From: Salinivenus lutea | GTDB taxonomy: Bacteria; Bacteroidota; Rhodothermia; Rhodothermales; Salinibacteraceae | Assembly: GCA_002894685.1 (NCBI GenBank) | Contig: NCRC01000012.1 | Span: 47,102 to 111,101, forward strand | DNA: 64,000 bases | Reading direction: 5' to 3' | Shown: positions 15,933-28,458 of the stretch, piece after piece | Layout of the letters: every line of letters starts with the position of its first letter | Numbering within the stretch: the first letter of the stretch is position 1 | Notes under the pieces: generated by a model | Databases searched by the model: none | What the model saw: the letters and a program-made list of their open reading frames with translations, nothing else | What the model was told of the DNA's origin: nothing | Translations under genes and position numbers: made by a program

Positions 15933-17552
15933 CTACCAGAAGGCAATGATCATCGCCACGGTCAGGCCCAGCACGGCGGCCGACTGCACGCGGTAGTCCT
16001 TGTACCACGCCATGGCCTCCGGCGCCTCAACGGCCCGGTTGGCCCACGTCAGGTCGTCGACCTGCTCCGGATCGGGGGCGTCGCCGAGCGTGAGCGACGT
16101 GACCACGAACAGGCCGATGCAGAGCGCCGTGAGGATGCCCGCGATGATCGTGAAGTGGAGGTCGATGGGCGCCTGCTCAAACAGAAGCCCGTCCTGCGCA
16201 AACAGGAAGACGAGGATGGAGAGGGCGTGCCCGCCCGTCAGCGTCGCAAACGCCCCCGCCCCGTTCGCCCGGGGCCAGAACACGCCCAGCAGGAAGATGG
16301 CCACGACCGGCGGCACCAGATAGGAGAGCACCGACTGGATGTAGCTCCAGAGGCCCGGAAACTCGCGGATCTGCGGCGCCCACAGCGCGGCGAACACCAT
16401 CAGGACGATCGTGGTGACGCGCCCGATGGTGCCGACCTGCTCCGGCGTCAGGTCCGGCCGGTTCGGCTTGATGAAGTCGATGGTGATGAGTGTGGAGGCG
16501 GAGTTCAGCGTCGAGTCGATGGTGGACATGATGGCGGCGATGAGCCCGGCCATCACGATCCCCACGGCCCCCACCGGCAGCAGCTCCGTCACGAGCGTGG
16601 GAAAGACCATATCGGCCGAGGGGAGATCGGGGTACAGCGTGAACGCGAACGCCCCCGGCAGCACCATGATGAAGAGGGGGAGCAGCTTCAGCGCCCCGCC
16701 CAGGATGGCGCCCCATCGGGCATTCTTCAGGTCGCGCGCCCCCAGGATGCGCTGCACGATGTACTGGTTGAGCCCCCAGTAGTAGAAGCCCAGGATGGGC
16801 ACGCCCACCAGCGTCCCCAGCCACGGCAATCCCTCACTGTCCATCGGCTGCATGAGCGACAGGTGCCCCTCCGGCAGCTGCGCCGTCGCCTGCGCCCACG
16901 AGAAGTCGAATTGCGCAAACGTGATGACGGCGATAAAGCCGGACCCGATGAGCAGAATAATGGCCTGCAGGATGTCGGTGTAGACGACCGCCGCGAGCCC
17001 GCCGGCGGCGGTGTAGATGCCGGCGATAAGGGCGAGGATGAAGCACACCACGTAGAAGTCCATCTCCGGCCCGAGCCCGGGAATCAGGTCCGGGAAGAAG
17101 GTCTTAATCACTAGCGTGCCGGCGTAAATGCCCCCTGCCGTATCGATCACCACACTCGTGAAGATGGTCAGCGCCGAGAAATACTTCCGCGAGCGCACGT
17201 TGAAGCGCTTTTCCAGGTACTCCGGAATTGTGGTGAGCCCCGACCGAATAAAGAAGGGCACGAAAAAGATGGCGATGAAGACGAGCACGACCCCCGCCAT
17301 CCACTCGTAGTTCGACACCGCAATGCCCATGCGGTAGGCATCCCCCGCCAGCCCGATGAGCGTGGTGCTGGAGATGTTGGAGGCAAAGAGCGAAAACCCG
17401 ATGGTGCCCCACGCCAGGCTGCGGCCGGCCAAAAACAGGTCGTCGCCACTCTCGGTCTGCTGGGCCACGACATAGCCGATGGCAAACACGATGAGGAAGT
17501 ACCCGGCGATGATGACCAGGTCCAGCGTCGCAATCGGAAAGTCAGGGGACAT
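15933..17552 (-). CDS. Sodium:solute symporter (SSS/SGLT family)
   Basis: A 539-residue inner-membrane protein with about 13-14 helices that uses the Na+ gradient to import a small solute. The N-terminal region ASNISSTTLIGLAGDAY and the GLAAVVYTD segment are typical of the SGLT-like branch (sugars, inositol, sialic acid). Nearby genes do not reveal the substrate. The ATG at 17552 gives the usual short N-terminus before helix 1; an upstream start would add ten residues. In a halophile such Na+-coupled uptake is expected. It is transcribed divergently from the gene at 17814. Confidence 0.92.
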   Translation of the reverse strand: MSPDFPIATLDLVIIAGYFLIVFAIGYVVAQQTESGDDLFLAGRSLAWGTIGFSLFASNISSTTLIGLAGDAYRMGIAVSNYEWMAGVVLVFIAIFFVPFFIRSGLTTIPEYLEKRFNVRSRKYFSALTIFTSVVIDTAGGIYAGTLVIKTFFPDLIPGLGPEMDFYVVCFILALIAGIYTAAGGLAAVVYTDILQAIILLIGSGFIAVITFAQFDFSWAQATAQLPEGHLSLMQPMDSEGLPWLGTLVGVPILGFYYWGLNQYIVQRILGARDLKNARWGAILGGALKLLPLFIMVLPGAFAFTLYPDLPSADMVFPTLVTELLPVGAVGIVMAGLIAAIMSTIDSTLNSASTLITIDFIKPNRPDLTPEQVGTIGRVTTIVLMVFAALWAPQIREFPGLWSYIQSVLSYLVPPVVAIFLLGVFWPRANGAGAFATLTGGHALSILVFLFAQDGLLFEQAPIDLHFTIIAGILTALCIGLFVVTSLTLGDAPDPEQVDDLTWANRAVEAPEAMAWYKDYRVQSAAVLGLTVAMIIAFW

Positions 17553-17813
17553 ACAGTCGACGGAAAGTCGGTGCGAGAACACGCTCAGGCGTCACGGGCA
17601 CGCGGTGTGGACACGTGCTCCAGAATCACGCCCCCGAACATAACTGAATTTTCCGTTCGGATCCAACCATATCGCCCATTTTTCCTTTTCGCCCCCGGCT
17701 CGCGGTTGCCGTCGTCCCCGTGTCCTGGATACCATGGAGGCGGTGATGCCCCCACGTCTCGGGCGCATCCTTCTTCATTTCCATCCTTCTTCGACACAAT
17801 CCTCCGCAAGTCA

Positions 17814-18197
17814 ATGAGCGATCCCGGACTCGACGTTCTCAGCACGTACGCCAACGAGCGCGGCGCCACCTGCCCGATCACCCTCGTGGTGAGTGGCAAC
17901 ATCGTAACCGGGCACGTGGTCGGCAAAGACTCCTTCGAGGCCGACACCTCGCGCATGGTGGACGTGGCCCAGGAGCAGGCCGGCGCAGAGGACGGCGCGG
18001 TCGAAGCCTTTAGCGGCATGATGTCGTCCATGCTCGACGCCGTGGCGGAGGCCGAAGACGACACGTTTCTGCACGTGTCGGTGCAGGAGGTCATGACCGG
18101 CGCCGAGGCCATCAACCTGGGCGGCTCGGTCTTTCGCTTCCGCGCCAGCGAAATCGAGGGCTACACGATTGGCACGGTGGAGACGACCCAGGGATAG
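17814..18197 (+). CDS. Conserved small acidic protein, weakly GvpU-like
   Basis: A 127-residue soluble, acidic protein. The segment CPITLVVSGNIVTGHVVGKDSF (residues about 18-39) resembles the N-terminal beta-strands of the gas-vesicle accessory protein GvpU group, but the similarity is from memory and weak. No gvp structural genes are near. It ends with a beta-rich region (GSVFRFRASEIEGYTIG). The ATG at 17814 is used and no Shine-Dalgarno site is seen. Converges with mgsA. Function unknown. Confidence 0.65.
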   Translation: MSDPGLDVLSTYANERGATCPITLVVSGNIVTGHVVGKDSFEADTSRMVDVAQEQAGAEDGAVEAFSGMMSSMLDAVAEAEDDTFLHVSVQEVMTGAEAINLGGSVFRFRASEIEGYTIGTVETTQG

Positions 18198-18253
18198 GGG
18201 CGTCTGTCCGCCAGGCCCTGAGCGGGGCGTCCGCCGGCGACACCAGCGGGCGC

Positions 18254-18712
<459 letters not shown>

Positions 18713-18850
18713 TGAGCGGGTGGGTCGGGGCATGGCGAAGGGAGGCCGTGGAGAGAGAGGGAGTTGGAGGGGGCTCTCGTACGCGTTCAATCCCGTGGCC
18801 CGCCGCCCGGATCCCCTACGGCGGTACAGCGCCACGCGACGTCCCAGGCG

Positions 18851-19825
<975 letters not shown>

Positions 19826-20101
19826 GAGAAGGAGGCTGTAGAAGAGAAGGACACGGGGTGTGCGGCGTCTGGGAGCGCTTCCAACCCGGCGTCGTACGGA
19901 CCGTGGGAGGCGCTGGGCCGCGTGTTTTTAGTGTAACGACTGCGCACGACAGCATCCACCCCGCGCCCGCTCACGGACCGTCCTACGGACTACGGATAAC
20001 GAAACCGTCATCCATCTCTCCAGACATGAACCCTTCTTTTCTCCCCGTCGTTATCCTCCACCGGAGTCCCCGCTCAGTAGTGCCCCGAAAGTGCACCTCC
20101 T

Positions 20102-20353
20102 ATGTTCATCACGATCACATTTCGCTCTCCCGGACACGAGAACGCCGCCCGGGGACCGTCTCTTCACGAACGAACGATCGAGTCGGTGCCCCGACCCGAG
20201 GCGAAGCAGATGGCATCGGACTTTGTGGAATACCGAAAATCCTCCCCAGAAGCCAGCCGGAGCAAGCTCTACCGGTATCAGACCGAAGGCGAGGAGGTCC
20301 TGGTCGCGCTCGACTTCGACGAGATCATTGCCCTCACGGCCTCCGAGACGTAA
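20102..20353 (+). CDS. Small hypothetical protein
   Basis: 83 residues, charged and soluble. The C-terminal half (SKLYRYQTEGEEVLVALDFDEI) looks like two beta-strands and a helix; no known motif is seen. The start is the ATG at 20102 after a pyrimidine-rich leader. It converges closely (20 bp) with the next minus-strand gene. Reading-frame quality and the acidic tail support a real gene, but the family is not recognised. Confidence 0.55.
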   Translation: MFITITFRSPGHENAARGPSLHERTIESVPRPEAKQMASDFVEYRKSSPEASRSKLYRYQTEGEEVLVALDFDEIIALTASET

Positions 20354-20373
20354 CGGCCAGCCCCGACAGCCCC

Positions 20374-20643
20374 TCAGTCGAACGTGAGCGTGGCGGTCCG
20401 TCCCCGGTACTCGATTTTGATGCCGTCGTCTTCCTTCTGAACCGTCGCGACGGTCCGCTCAATGTCGAAGTTTTGGCGCTGCACGTGGGCCTTCACGGTC
20501 TCTTCCGCCACGGCCACGTGCTGCGGCTTGCCCCCGATCTCTTTGGCCTTGTCGGCCGCGTCGAACAGGAGAGGGGCAATCTGGGCGATGTACGAGGCCG
20601 CCATAAATTCCGGCGTGGGTTCGTTCATGCTAGGGTCGTCCAT
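20374..20643 (-). CDS. Small hypothetical protein
   Basis: About 89 residues, mostly helical at the start (FMAASYIAQIAPLLFDAADKA) and beta-like at the end (GIKIEYRGRTATLTFD). No cysteines, signal peptide or known motif. Starts at 20643 or 20628 are both possible. The gene is divergent from the photolyase gene, and a perfect 18-bp palindrome lies between them. Confidence 0.58.
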   Translation of the reverse strand: MDDPSMNEPTPEFMAASYIAQIAPLLFDAADKAKEIGGKPQHVAVAEETVKAHVQRQNFDIERTVATVQKEDDGIKIEYRGRTATLTFD

Positions 20644-20695
20644 GAGAGACTGGGAGGGCCTGGTGCCTAAAATCAAATGCGTGAATGGTGGGCGC

Positions 20696-20713
20696 CGTAG
20701 AGACGTCTCTACG
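20696..20713. promoter_or_regulatory. Perfect 18-bp palindrome in a divergent intergenic region
   Basis: CGTAGAGACGTCTCTACG is symmetric over all 18 bases. It lies 52 bp from the start of the small minus-strand gene and 165 bp upstream of the photolyase gene. The form is that of a dimeric repressor site. The bound regulator is unknown. Confidence 0.5.
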
Positions 20714-20878
20714 AAGTACCTGCTTTGAATTGAGTAGGCCCCCCGATGTTTTGACTGGGGACGCAGGCCCGGGTCGCCCCCCGACCAATCGTGACGACAT
20801 TGCGACATTGCCCCGCGGTGCCGCACGCACGGACGGCGTGTCGGTTGGGATTTTGATCTGTCACCCAACCGCCGACCC

Positions 20879-22438
20879 ATGCCTCGTTCGCCCCGCATTC
20901 CGGACCTGCAGGTCGTCTGGTTCAAGCGGGACCTGCGCGTTCGGGACCATCGCCCGCTCGTCGACGCCGCCAAGCGCGGCCCCGTACTGCCCCTCTACAT
21001 CGTCGAGCCGTCCCTCGTCGCGGCGCCCGACTTTTCGGCCGCGCACTGGCGATTTATCCGGGAGTGCCTGATCGCACTCCGGGCCGCCCTGGCCGACCGG
21101 GGCCAGCCGCTGGTCGTCCGCCAGGGGGAGGCCGTCGACACCTTCCAGCGCCTCTACGACGCAACCGGCCCGTTCACCCTGTGGGCGCACCAGGAAACCG
21201 GGACGCGTCTCACCTTCGACCGCGACCGGGCCGTGCGGGCCTGGGCCGACCGTCACGGCCTCCCCTTCCACGAGCCGCGACAGCAGGGCGTCGTGCGGGG
21301 CCCGCACGACCGCGACAACTGGCGCTCGCAGTGGGCAGACTTCATGGAGACCGCCCCGCTGCCGGCGCCGGAGGCCCTGCGGCCCGTCCCGGTGCGGCCC
21401 GGTCCCCTCCCCACGTGCGACGACCTGGCCCTGTCGCTCGACGGGGTGGATACGCTGCAGACCGGTGGGGAGGCGGCGGCACACCGCACCCTCCGCTCGT
21501 TCCTCCATCGGCGGGGCCGACACTACCCCTCCGAGATGTCGAGCCCGCAGACGGCCTTCCGGAGCTGCTCGCGCCTCAGCCCCCACCTCGCCTGGGGCAC
21601 CCTCAGCCTGCGCAGCGTCTACCATCGGATTCAGGACCGCAAAGCATCGGTCCGCGCCCTGCCCCCCGACGCGGCCTCGGACTGGCGTAAATCCCTCTCG
21701 TCCCTCGAAAGCCGGCTGCACTGGCACGACCACTTCACGCAGAAGCTGGAGGACGCCCCCCGCATCGAGCACGAGTCGTTCATCCCGGCGTTCGACGCCC
21801 TCCGGGGGGACGACCACGACCCCGCCCGCGAGGCCGCCTGGGCCGCGGGAGAGACGGGATACCCGCTGGTGGACGCCTGCATGCGGGCCCTCCGGGCCAC
21901 CGGCTACCTCAACTTTCGGATGCGCGCCCTGCTCGTCTCCTTCGCGTCGTACGACCTGTGGCTCGACTGGCGACAGTTCCACGACGTGCTGGCCCGCCGA
22001 TGGATCGACTACGTGCCGGGCATTCACTTCCCCCAGCTCCAGATGCAGTCCGGCACCACCGGCATCAACGCAGTGCGGGTCTACAACCCCACAAAACAGG
22101 CCCGGGAGCAGGACCCGGAGGGGGCGTTCATCCGGCGCTGGCTCCCGGCGCTCGGCGACGTGCCCGTGCCCTACCTCCACGAGCCGTGGCTAATGCCCCC
22201 ACACGTGCAGCGCGAGAGCGGCTGCCGGGTCGGCACGGACTACCCCGCCCCGATCGTGAACCACGAGGCGGCCGCCAAACGGGCCAAGGACCGCATCTTT
22301 GCGCTCCGCAAGGACCCGGCCGTGCAGGCCCGGGCCGACGAGGTGCTCGACCAGCACGGAAGCCGGCGCGGTGAGCGGTCGCGCGCCTCGGCCTCCGCCC
22401 CCTCCCCAAGCGGGACGCAACAGGCACTGGACCTGTAG
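20879..22438 (+). CDS. Cryptochrome/photolyase family flavoprotein
   Basis: A 519-residue FAD protein, probably a light-driven DNA repair enzyme splitting pyrimidine dimers, though a photoreceptor role is not excluded. The N-terminal Rossmann domain starts VVWFKRDLRVRDHRPL. The C-terminal helical FAD domain shows RLHWHDHF, GYPLVDACMRALRATGYLNFRMR, the DWR segment, and YNPTKQAREQDPEGAFIRRW. The C-terminal about 35 residues are a low-complexity tail. Such enzymes make sense for an organism of sunlit brines. The ATG at 20879 gives the family N-terminus. Confidence 0.92.
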   Translation: MPRSPRIPDLQVVWFKRDLRVRDHRPLVDAAKRGPVLPLYIVEPSLVAAPDFSAAHWRFIRECLIALRAALADRGQPLVVRQGEAVDTFQRLYDATGPFTLWAHQETGTRLTFDRDRAVRAWADRHGLPFHEPRQQGVVRGPHDRDNWRSQWADFMETAPLPAPEALRPVPVRPGPLPTCDDLALSLDGVDTLQTGGEAAAHRTLRSFLHRRGRHYPSEMSSPQTAFRSCSRLSPHLAWGTLSLRSVYHRIQDRKASVRALPPDAASDWRKSLSSLESRLHWHDHFTQKLEDAPRIEHESFIPAFDALRGDDHDPAREAAWAAGETGYPLVDACMRALRATGYLNFRMRALLVSFASYDLWLDWRQFHDVLARRWIDYVPGIHFPQLQMQSGTTGINAVRVYNPTKQAREQDPEGAFIRRWLPALGDVPVPYLHEPWLMPPHVQRESGCRVGTDYPAPIVNHEAAAKRAKDRIFALRKDPAVQARADEVLDQHGSRRGERSRASASAPSPSGTQQALDL

Positions 22439-22462
22439 CGCCGCGCCGATCGCTTCCCGCCC

Positions 22463-23995
<1,533 letters not shown>

Positions 23996-24127
23996 TTCGT
24001 CTGGGCAGGCGTTGTGGCATGAAATATGTGAAGACGAACACACGCTCGGTCCCCTGGGACCGGGCACGAAACGATCTCGAACGCGTCGCCGCCGCTCGAT
24101 CGCAGATTATCGCAGGACTTCCCTCCT

Positions 24128-25087
24128 ATGCCGAAAACTCAGGACGACTTGTACGACATTCTCGGGGTCGACGAGGATGCGAGCAAGCAGGACATCAAAA
24201 AAGCGTATCGGGACCTCGCGCGCAAACACCACCCGGACCGCAACCCGGACGACCCCGACGCCGAGGAACGGTTTAAGCGCATCCAGAAGGCCTACTCGAT
24301 CCTCTCCGACGAGGAAAAGCGCCAGCAGTACGATGCGCGGCGTCAGTTTGGCGGCGGGGTCGGCGGCATGAACGGGGGCGGCCGGGGCTCGTGGAGTCGG
24401 GGCGGCGCCGGCGGGCCGGAGATTCATTTTGAGCAGCGCGGGTTCGACGACGCCTTTGGCGGACAGGGCGGCCTCGGCGACATTTTCGAGAGCTTCTTCG
24501 GCGGCCGGGGCCGGGGCAGCGGCGACCCGTTTGCGCAGCAGCGCACCTCAGGGCGGCAGCAATCGCACCGGCAACGGGGCGGCCAGGATGTGGAGACGAA
24601 GCTGCGCCTCTCCTTCGATGAGGCCCTCCAGGGCGGTCGAAAGCAGGTGGAGCTGCCAACGGGCGAGTCGATCCGCCTCCGCATTCCGACCGGCGTGCGC
24701 AATGGCTACAAGATTCGACTGAAGGGGCGCGGCCAGCCCGGCCCCACCGGCACGCGCGGCGATCTGTACGTGACGTTCGAGGTCGGCGACCACCCCCGCT
24801 TCCGGCGCAAGGGCGACGACATTCACCTCACCGAAACGATCGGCGCGTTCGAGGCGATGCTGGGGACCGAGCGCCGCATCCCCACCCCCTACGGCCAGCG
24901 CATCAAGCTCACCATCCCCGCCGGCACCCAGCCGGGCGAGAAGCTGCGGCTGAAGGGGCAGGGCGTGAAGACGGACGACGGCCAGGGCGACCTGTACGTC
25001 AAAATCGACGTCACCATCCCGAGCGACCTGACCGAGGAGCAGCGCGAGACCCTGCGCACGGTCGCGGAGGCGGCGGACGCGGCGTAG
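24128..25087 (+). CDS. DnaJ-class co-chaperone (CbpA-like, no zinc finger)
   Basis: A 319-residue type II J-protein that stimulates DnaK ATPase and hands over clients. The J domain (residues about 6-70) has the HPD motif at 35-37. A Gly-rich linker (about 75-165) precedes two C-terminal beta-sandwich client-binding domains (VETKLRLSFDEALQG... and KGDDIHLTETIGAFEAMLG). The four CxxCxGxG repeats of classical DnaJ are absent. The ATG at 24128 follows a CT-rich leader. No dnaK or grpE is nearby. Confidence 0.93.
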   Translation: MPKTQDDLYDILGVDEDASKQDIKKAYRDLARKHHPDRNPDDPDAEERFKRIQKAYSILSDEEKRQQYDARRQFGGGVGGMNGGGRGSWSRGGAGGPEIHFEQRGFDDAFGGQGGLGDIFESFFGGRGRGSGDPFAQQRTSGRQQSHRQRGGQDVETKLRLSFDEALQGGRKQVELPTGESIRLRIPTGVRNGYKIRLKGRGQPGPTGTRGDLYVTFEVGDHPRFRRKGDDIHLTETIGAFEAMLGTERRIPTPYGQRIKLTIPAGTQPGEKLRLKGQGVKTDDGQGDLYVKIDVTIPSDLTEEQRETLRTVAEAADAA

Positions 25088-25100
25088 GCGTCCCGTCGCG

Positions 25101-27335
25101 TCAGTCGGCCTCCTCGGGGCGCACCCGCGGCATCCGCACGGTGAAACGCGTCCCCTCCCCCTTCTCGGTGTCGACCGAGACGGACCCGTCCATCTGCTCG
25201 ACCAGTCGCCGCACCAGGGTGAGCCCCAGGCCGGCCCCTTCGTACTCTCGGCTCCACCCCTCCGACGCCTGCCGGAACGGCTCGAAGAGGGTGTCGACCT
25301 GCTCCGGCTCCATCCCAATGCCGGTATCCTCCACCTCCAGCACGACCCCCACCTCCTCGCCCGTCAGCCGCACCCACGCCGTGCCCCCGGACGGCGTGTA
25401 CTTGATCGCGTTGGACACCAGGTTCTGAAGGAGCACCCGCAGGCCCTCCCGGTCCCCTCGCACGTGCAGCGACTCCGCATCAGGCTCGAAGTGGAGCGTG
25501 ACCTCCTCCTCGTCGGCGTCCGGCCGCACGTCGTCGACGACGCCCGACGCCACCTCCACCACGTTGATCGGCTGCGCCGACGCCTCCTGCTCCTCCCCCT
25601 CCAGCCGCGACAGGTTCAAGACCGCGTCCAGCGTGCCCATTAGCCGCTGCCCACTGTCTTCAATCAGATCGGCAAACCGTCCGATGGGGGCATCCGCCGT
25701 GTCCGCCATCGTGGAGATCTCGCCCGCCATCCCGATAATCGACGTGAGCGGCGTGCGGATTTCGTGGCTCATGTTGGCGAGCAACGACGACTTCATCCGG
25801 CTCGCCTGCTCCGCCTCGCGCTTTGCGGCCCGCAGTTCCGTCTCCTGATCGATGCGGTCGAACACCACGGCGGCGTGGGCCGCCAGGACCTCGATGAGCT
25901 GGGTGTCGAACGCGTCGATGCCGCCCACCGTCCCGTCCCCCACCGAAATCGTGCCGTGCGTCCCCATCGGAAAGATGGCCGCGGCCCGGATCTCGCCGTA
26001 CGCCACCGGGTCGTCCACCACCTGCAGATCGTCCACCGCAATTTTTTCGCCCCGTTGGAAGGCACGCGCCATGATGCTCGGCCCCTCCTGGGCGACGGAG
26101 GGACGCGTCGGCATGTGCTCGTGCACCTCGGGCGAATGCTGCACGGGCACCAGCTGATCGCCCTCGGCCAGGCGCACCCCCACGTAGGGGTACCCAAACA
26201 CGTCGTTCACCAGTTGCAGCACGAGGTCGCCGATTTCGTCGCGGTGCCGGGCCCGCAGCAACCGACTGACGGCGGCGTACAGGGCCTCCACCTTTTCCTG
26301 CCGGCTCTGGAGCGCCCGCTGTCGCCGCTCGCGCTCGGTGATGTCGGAGAGAATGACGATCCGACGGCCCTGCGCCTCGTGCCCCCCAACGTCCGTCTCC
26401 ACAATGCGGTAGTACCGGGGCGTCGTGTCGTCCCCCCCGGTCTCCAGAACAGAGTCCTCCTCCGCGTTGAGACGCTTGGACAGGGCGGGAAGCACGGTGC
26501 TCAGTGGAGCCCCAATGGCCGTTCGGTCCTCCAACGCGGGAAACAGATCGGCCGCCTGCTGCCCGTAATCCGCAATCCGCCCGTCCGACCCGAGCATGAG
26601 GGTGGGCTCGCTCAGGCTCCCCGCCAGTCGCACGGCCTGGAACTGATACGTGTACACGAACAGCACCCCAACCGCAAACACAGCCACCCCCAGCGGCTCG
26701 TGCGTAATGTCTCGGAAGGCCGGCGTCACGTGTCCGATGATGTTCAGCACGGCCGGCACGGCCGTCAGCGTCGTGAGCACGGCCAGGGGCGTGGTGCGCG
26801 TTTCGGTTTTGACGAACAGCTCGAAGAGCATCAGGTAGCCGGCCGCGGCGAGCGCGTACGAGACGCCCATGACGACCCAGTACAGGATGCCGTGCCGCAC
26901 CGCAAACCCGAAGGCGTCGTGCGAGACCGGCTCCAGCGTGTAGTACAGCTGATGAAGGGGGTTCGTCAGCTTCAAGACCACGACCGCCCCGAACACAAGC
27001 GCGGCAAATCGCAGGGCCGCGGCGTTCCGGTGGAGCGCCCGGCCCGTGTAGGCGGAGCAGAACCAGAGCCACGCCCACACGGTCCCGAACCCGACAATCA
27101 GGCTCGCCTGATAGAAAAAGGTCTTTGCTCCGGGAGACGAAACGAGCAAAAACCCGATGTACGCGGCCGCCCATCCGGCACTGGTCAGAAAAAAGACAAA
27201 CAGGCTTTGTCGGGTCCCGGCATACGGAATTTGCCGCACCCGGTACGCCCCCACCAGGCATACGATCATCGCAAGGACGAAGGCGCCCAGGTACCCCCCA
27301 TACAACGTACTTGTCGACAGAGAAAAAACGGTCAT
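25101..27335 (-). CDS. Membrane histidine kinase with 7TM, PAS and GAF modules
   Basis: A 744-residue sensor kinase. Seven N-terminal membrane helices (about 1-220, HisKA_7TM-like) are followed by a PAS domain (about 225-330), a coiled linker, a GAF domain (about 350-500), the HisKA dimerisation helix with phospho-acceptor His524 (MSHEIRTP), and the HATPase domain with NAIKYT, DTGIGM and GAGLGLTLV. The 7TM input domain is common among haloarchaeal kinases; transfer is possible but not shown. No response regulator is adjacent. The ATG at 27335 begins just before helix 1. It converges with dnaJ across 13 bp. Confidence 0.93.
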   Translation of the reverse strand: MTVFSLSTSTLYGGYLGAFVLAMIVCLVGAYRVRQIPYAGTRQSLFVFFLTSAGWAAAYIGFLLVSSPGAKTFFYQASLIVGFGTVWAWLWFCSAYTGRALHRNAAALRFAALVFGAVVVLKLTNPLHQLYYTLEPVSHDAFGFAVRHGILYWVVMGVSYALAAAGYLMLFELFVKTETRTTPLAVLTTLTAVPAVLNIIGHVTPAFRDITHEPLGVAVFAVGVLFVYTYQFQAVRLAGSLSEPTLMLGSDGRIADYGQQAADLFPALEDRTAIGAPLSTVLPALSKRLNAEEDSVLETGGDDTTPRYYRIVETDVGGHEAQGRRIVILSDITERERRQRALQSRQEKVEALYAAVSRLLRARHRDEIGDLVLQLVNDVFGYPYVGVRLAEGDQLVPVQHSPEVHEHMPTRPSVAQEGPSIMARAFQRGEKIAVDDLQVVDDPVAYGEIRAAAIFPMGTHGTISVGDGTVGGIDAFDTQLIEVLAAHAAVVFDRIDQETELRAAKREAEQASRMKSSLLANMSHEIRTPLTSIIGMAGEISTMADTADAPIGRFADLIEDSGQRLMGTLDAVLNLSRLEGEEQEASAQPINVVEVASGVVDDVRPDADEEEVTLHFEPDAESLHVRGDREGLRVLLQNLVSNAIKYTPSGGTAWVRLTGEEVGVVLEVEDTGIGMEPEQVDTLFEPFRQASEGWSREYEGAGLGLTLVRRLVEQMDGSVSVDTEKGEGTRFTVRMPRVRPEEAD

Positions 27336-27796
27336 GACGTCGAAGCATGCGGGAGGACAGCGCGCGCAAGAGCATACGCCCAAACAACATACCAGTCTCG
27401 GGCAAAGCGACGCGATTCCTTCGTGAAGGGCCCCTTTGTCGTTCCCTGCGGGGCCCTGCCTCCGTCGCCCCTCTCTCCTCAGACACCTGCGGCGCCGCCC
27501 CGGCCCCTCGCCGTCTGCGCCCGCCCAATCCCCGAACGAACCGCCCGCCCCTCGGCCACAACCGGGGTGTGCGAGTTGCACTTCATTTCCCTCCCCCACA
27601 TATTGCGGGTGTGTTACGTTTCGCGGGATCGTGCCCACGTCCATTCGGACGAGATCCGTCCAGTGATCTCCGTCCGGGGGGACCGCACAGTGCCCCTGCG
27701 GCCTGTGAGCCGTCTCGTTTGATCGTCTGTCGGCCCGCCACTGTCCCGGGGCCGGCGCCCATCGACTGTATCGATACCGCTCGGATTTACGTTCTC
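27336..27796. other. 461-bp divergent intergenic region
   Basis: It separates the 7TM kinase from the AP2-like gene, which diverge. I see no convincing coding sequence. TACGTTTC at 27615-27622 is close to the Bacteroidota -7 element (TAnnTTTG) on the plus strand, but no matching upstream TTTG is at the right distance. The rest is CT-rich. Confidence 0.5.
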
Positions 27797-28372
27797 ATGA
27801 CCGACAAGCCGAAGAATGTCTTTCGCATCGACATCGAGCCGACGGAGGAAAACCCGGATCGGCACCCCACCCACGGCTGGCAGGTGCGCGTGAAGCGTCA
27901 GAAGGAGCAGCACACCAAGTACTTCTCCGACAAACGCTTTGGGGGCCGGGAGGAGGCCCTGGAGAAGGCCGTGGAGTACCGCGACGAGCTGCTGGAGGAG
28001 TTGCCGGATCCGATGGACCCGGTGAAGCGCTCGGCCGAAGCCCGCTCCACCACCGGCGTCATCGGCCTCAACTTCTGCTGGAAGGACGACGGCAGCGGCA
28101 CCCCGAAGCCGTACGTGCAGCTCAGCTGGCTGGAAGAGGACGGCACGCGCCGCAGCGCCGCCTACTCGGTGCGCAAGTGGAATCTACGCCGCGCAGTGTG
28201 GAAGGCCTGCGTGCGATTGCACAGGGCGCGCGAGGAGCAGGATGAGGAGGTGGAAGAGGTGAACGACATGTTTCAGACCGCCTTCCCCAACATCCAGGAG
28301 CAGTACAAGGACGGGCCGGAGGGAGAGGGCCTGCCGAATGAAGCGCGGGAGGAGGCCCCTGCGAGCGCGTAA
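27797..28372 (+). CDS. Protein with two tandem AP2-like DNA-binding modules
   Basis: A 191-residue acidic protein. The segment GWQVRVKRQKEQHTKYFSDK with a following helix (GGREEALEKAVEYRDEL) looks like an AP2/ERF-type three-strand-plus-helix DNA-binding fold. A second similar unit starts at GVIGLNFCWKDDG and continues through YVQLSWLEEDGTRRSAAYSV and a Trp-rich helix. In bacteria AP2-like domains are usually fused to phage integrases or HNH endonucleases; here they stand alone with an acidic tail. The ATG at 27797 is used. Role unknown; a transcription factor is plausible. Confidence 0.68.
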   Translation: MTDKPKNVFRIDIEPTEENPDRHPTHGWQVRVKRQKEQHTKYFSDKRFGGREEALEKAVEYRDELLEELPDPMDPVKRSAEARSTTGVIGLNFCWKDDGSGTPKPYVQLSWLEEDGTRRSAAYSVRKWNLRRAVWKACVRLHRAREEQDEEVEEVNDMFQTAFPNIQEQYKDGPEGEGLPNEAREEAPASA

Positions 28373-28458
28373 CCGCCGCCGACGGAGGGCCTCGTTGAGA
28401 AGAGTACCGCCGACGGGGAAATTTCTTCCGTCTCGGGGCCCGGCCCTGCTCGGCGTCC

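Noticed and set aside
28410..28450. GACGG/CCGTC hairpin between the AP2-like gene and typA as terminator
   Set aside because: A five-pair stem with two G-U extensions and no T-tract on either strand.
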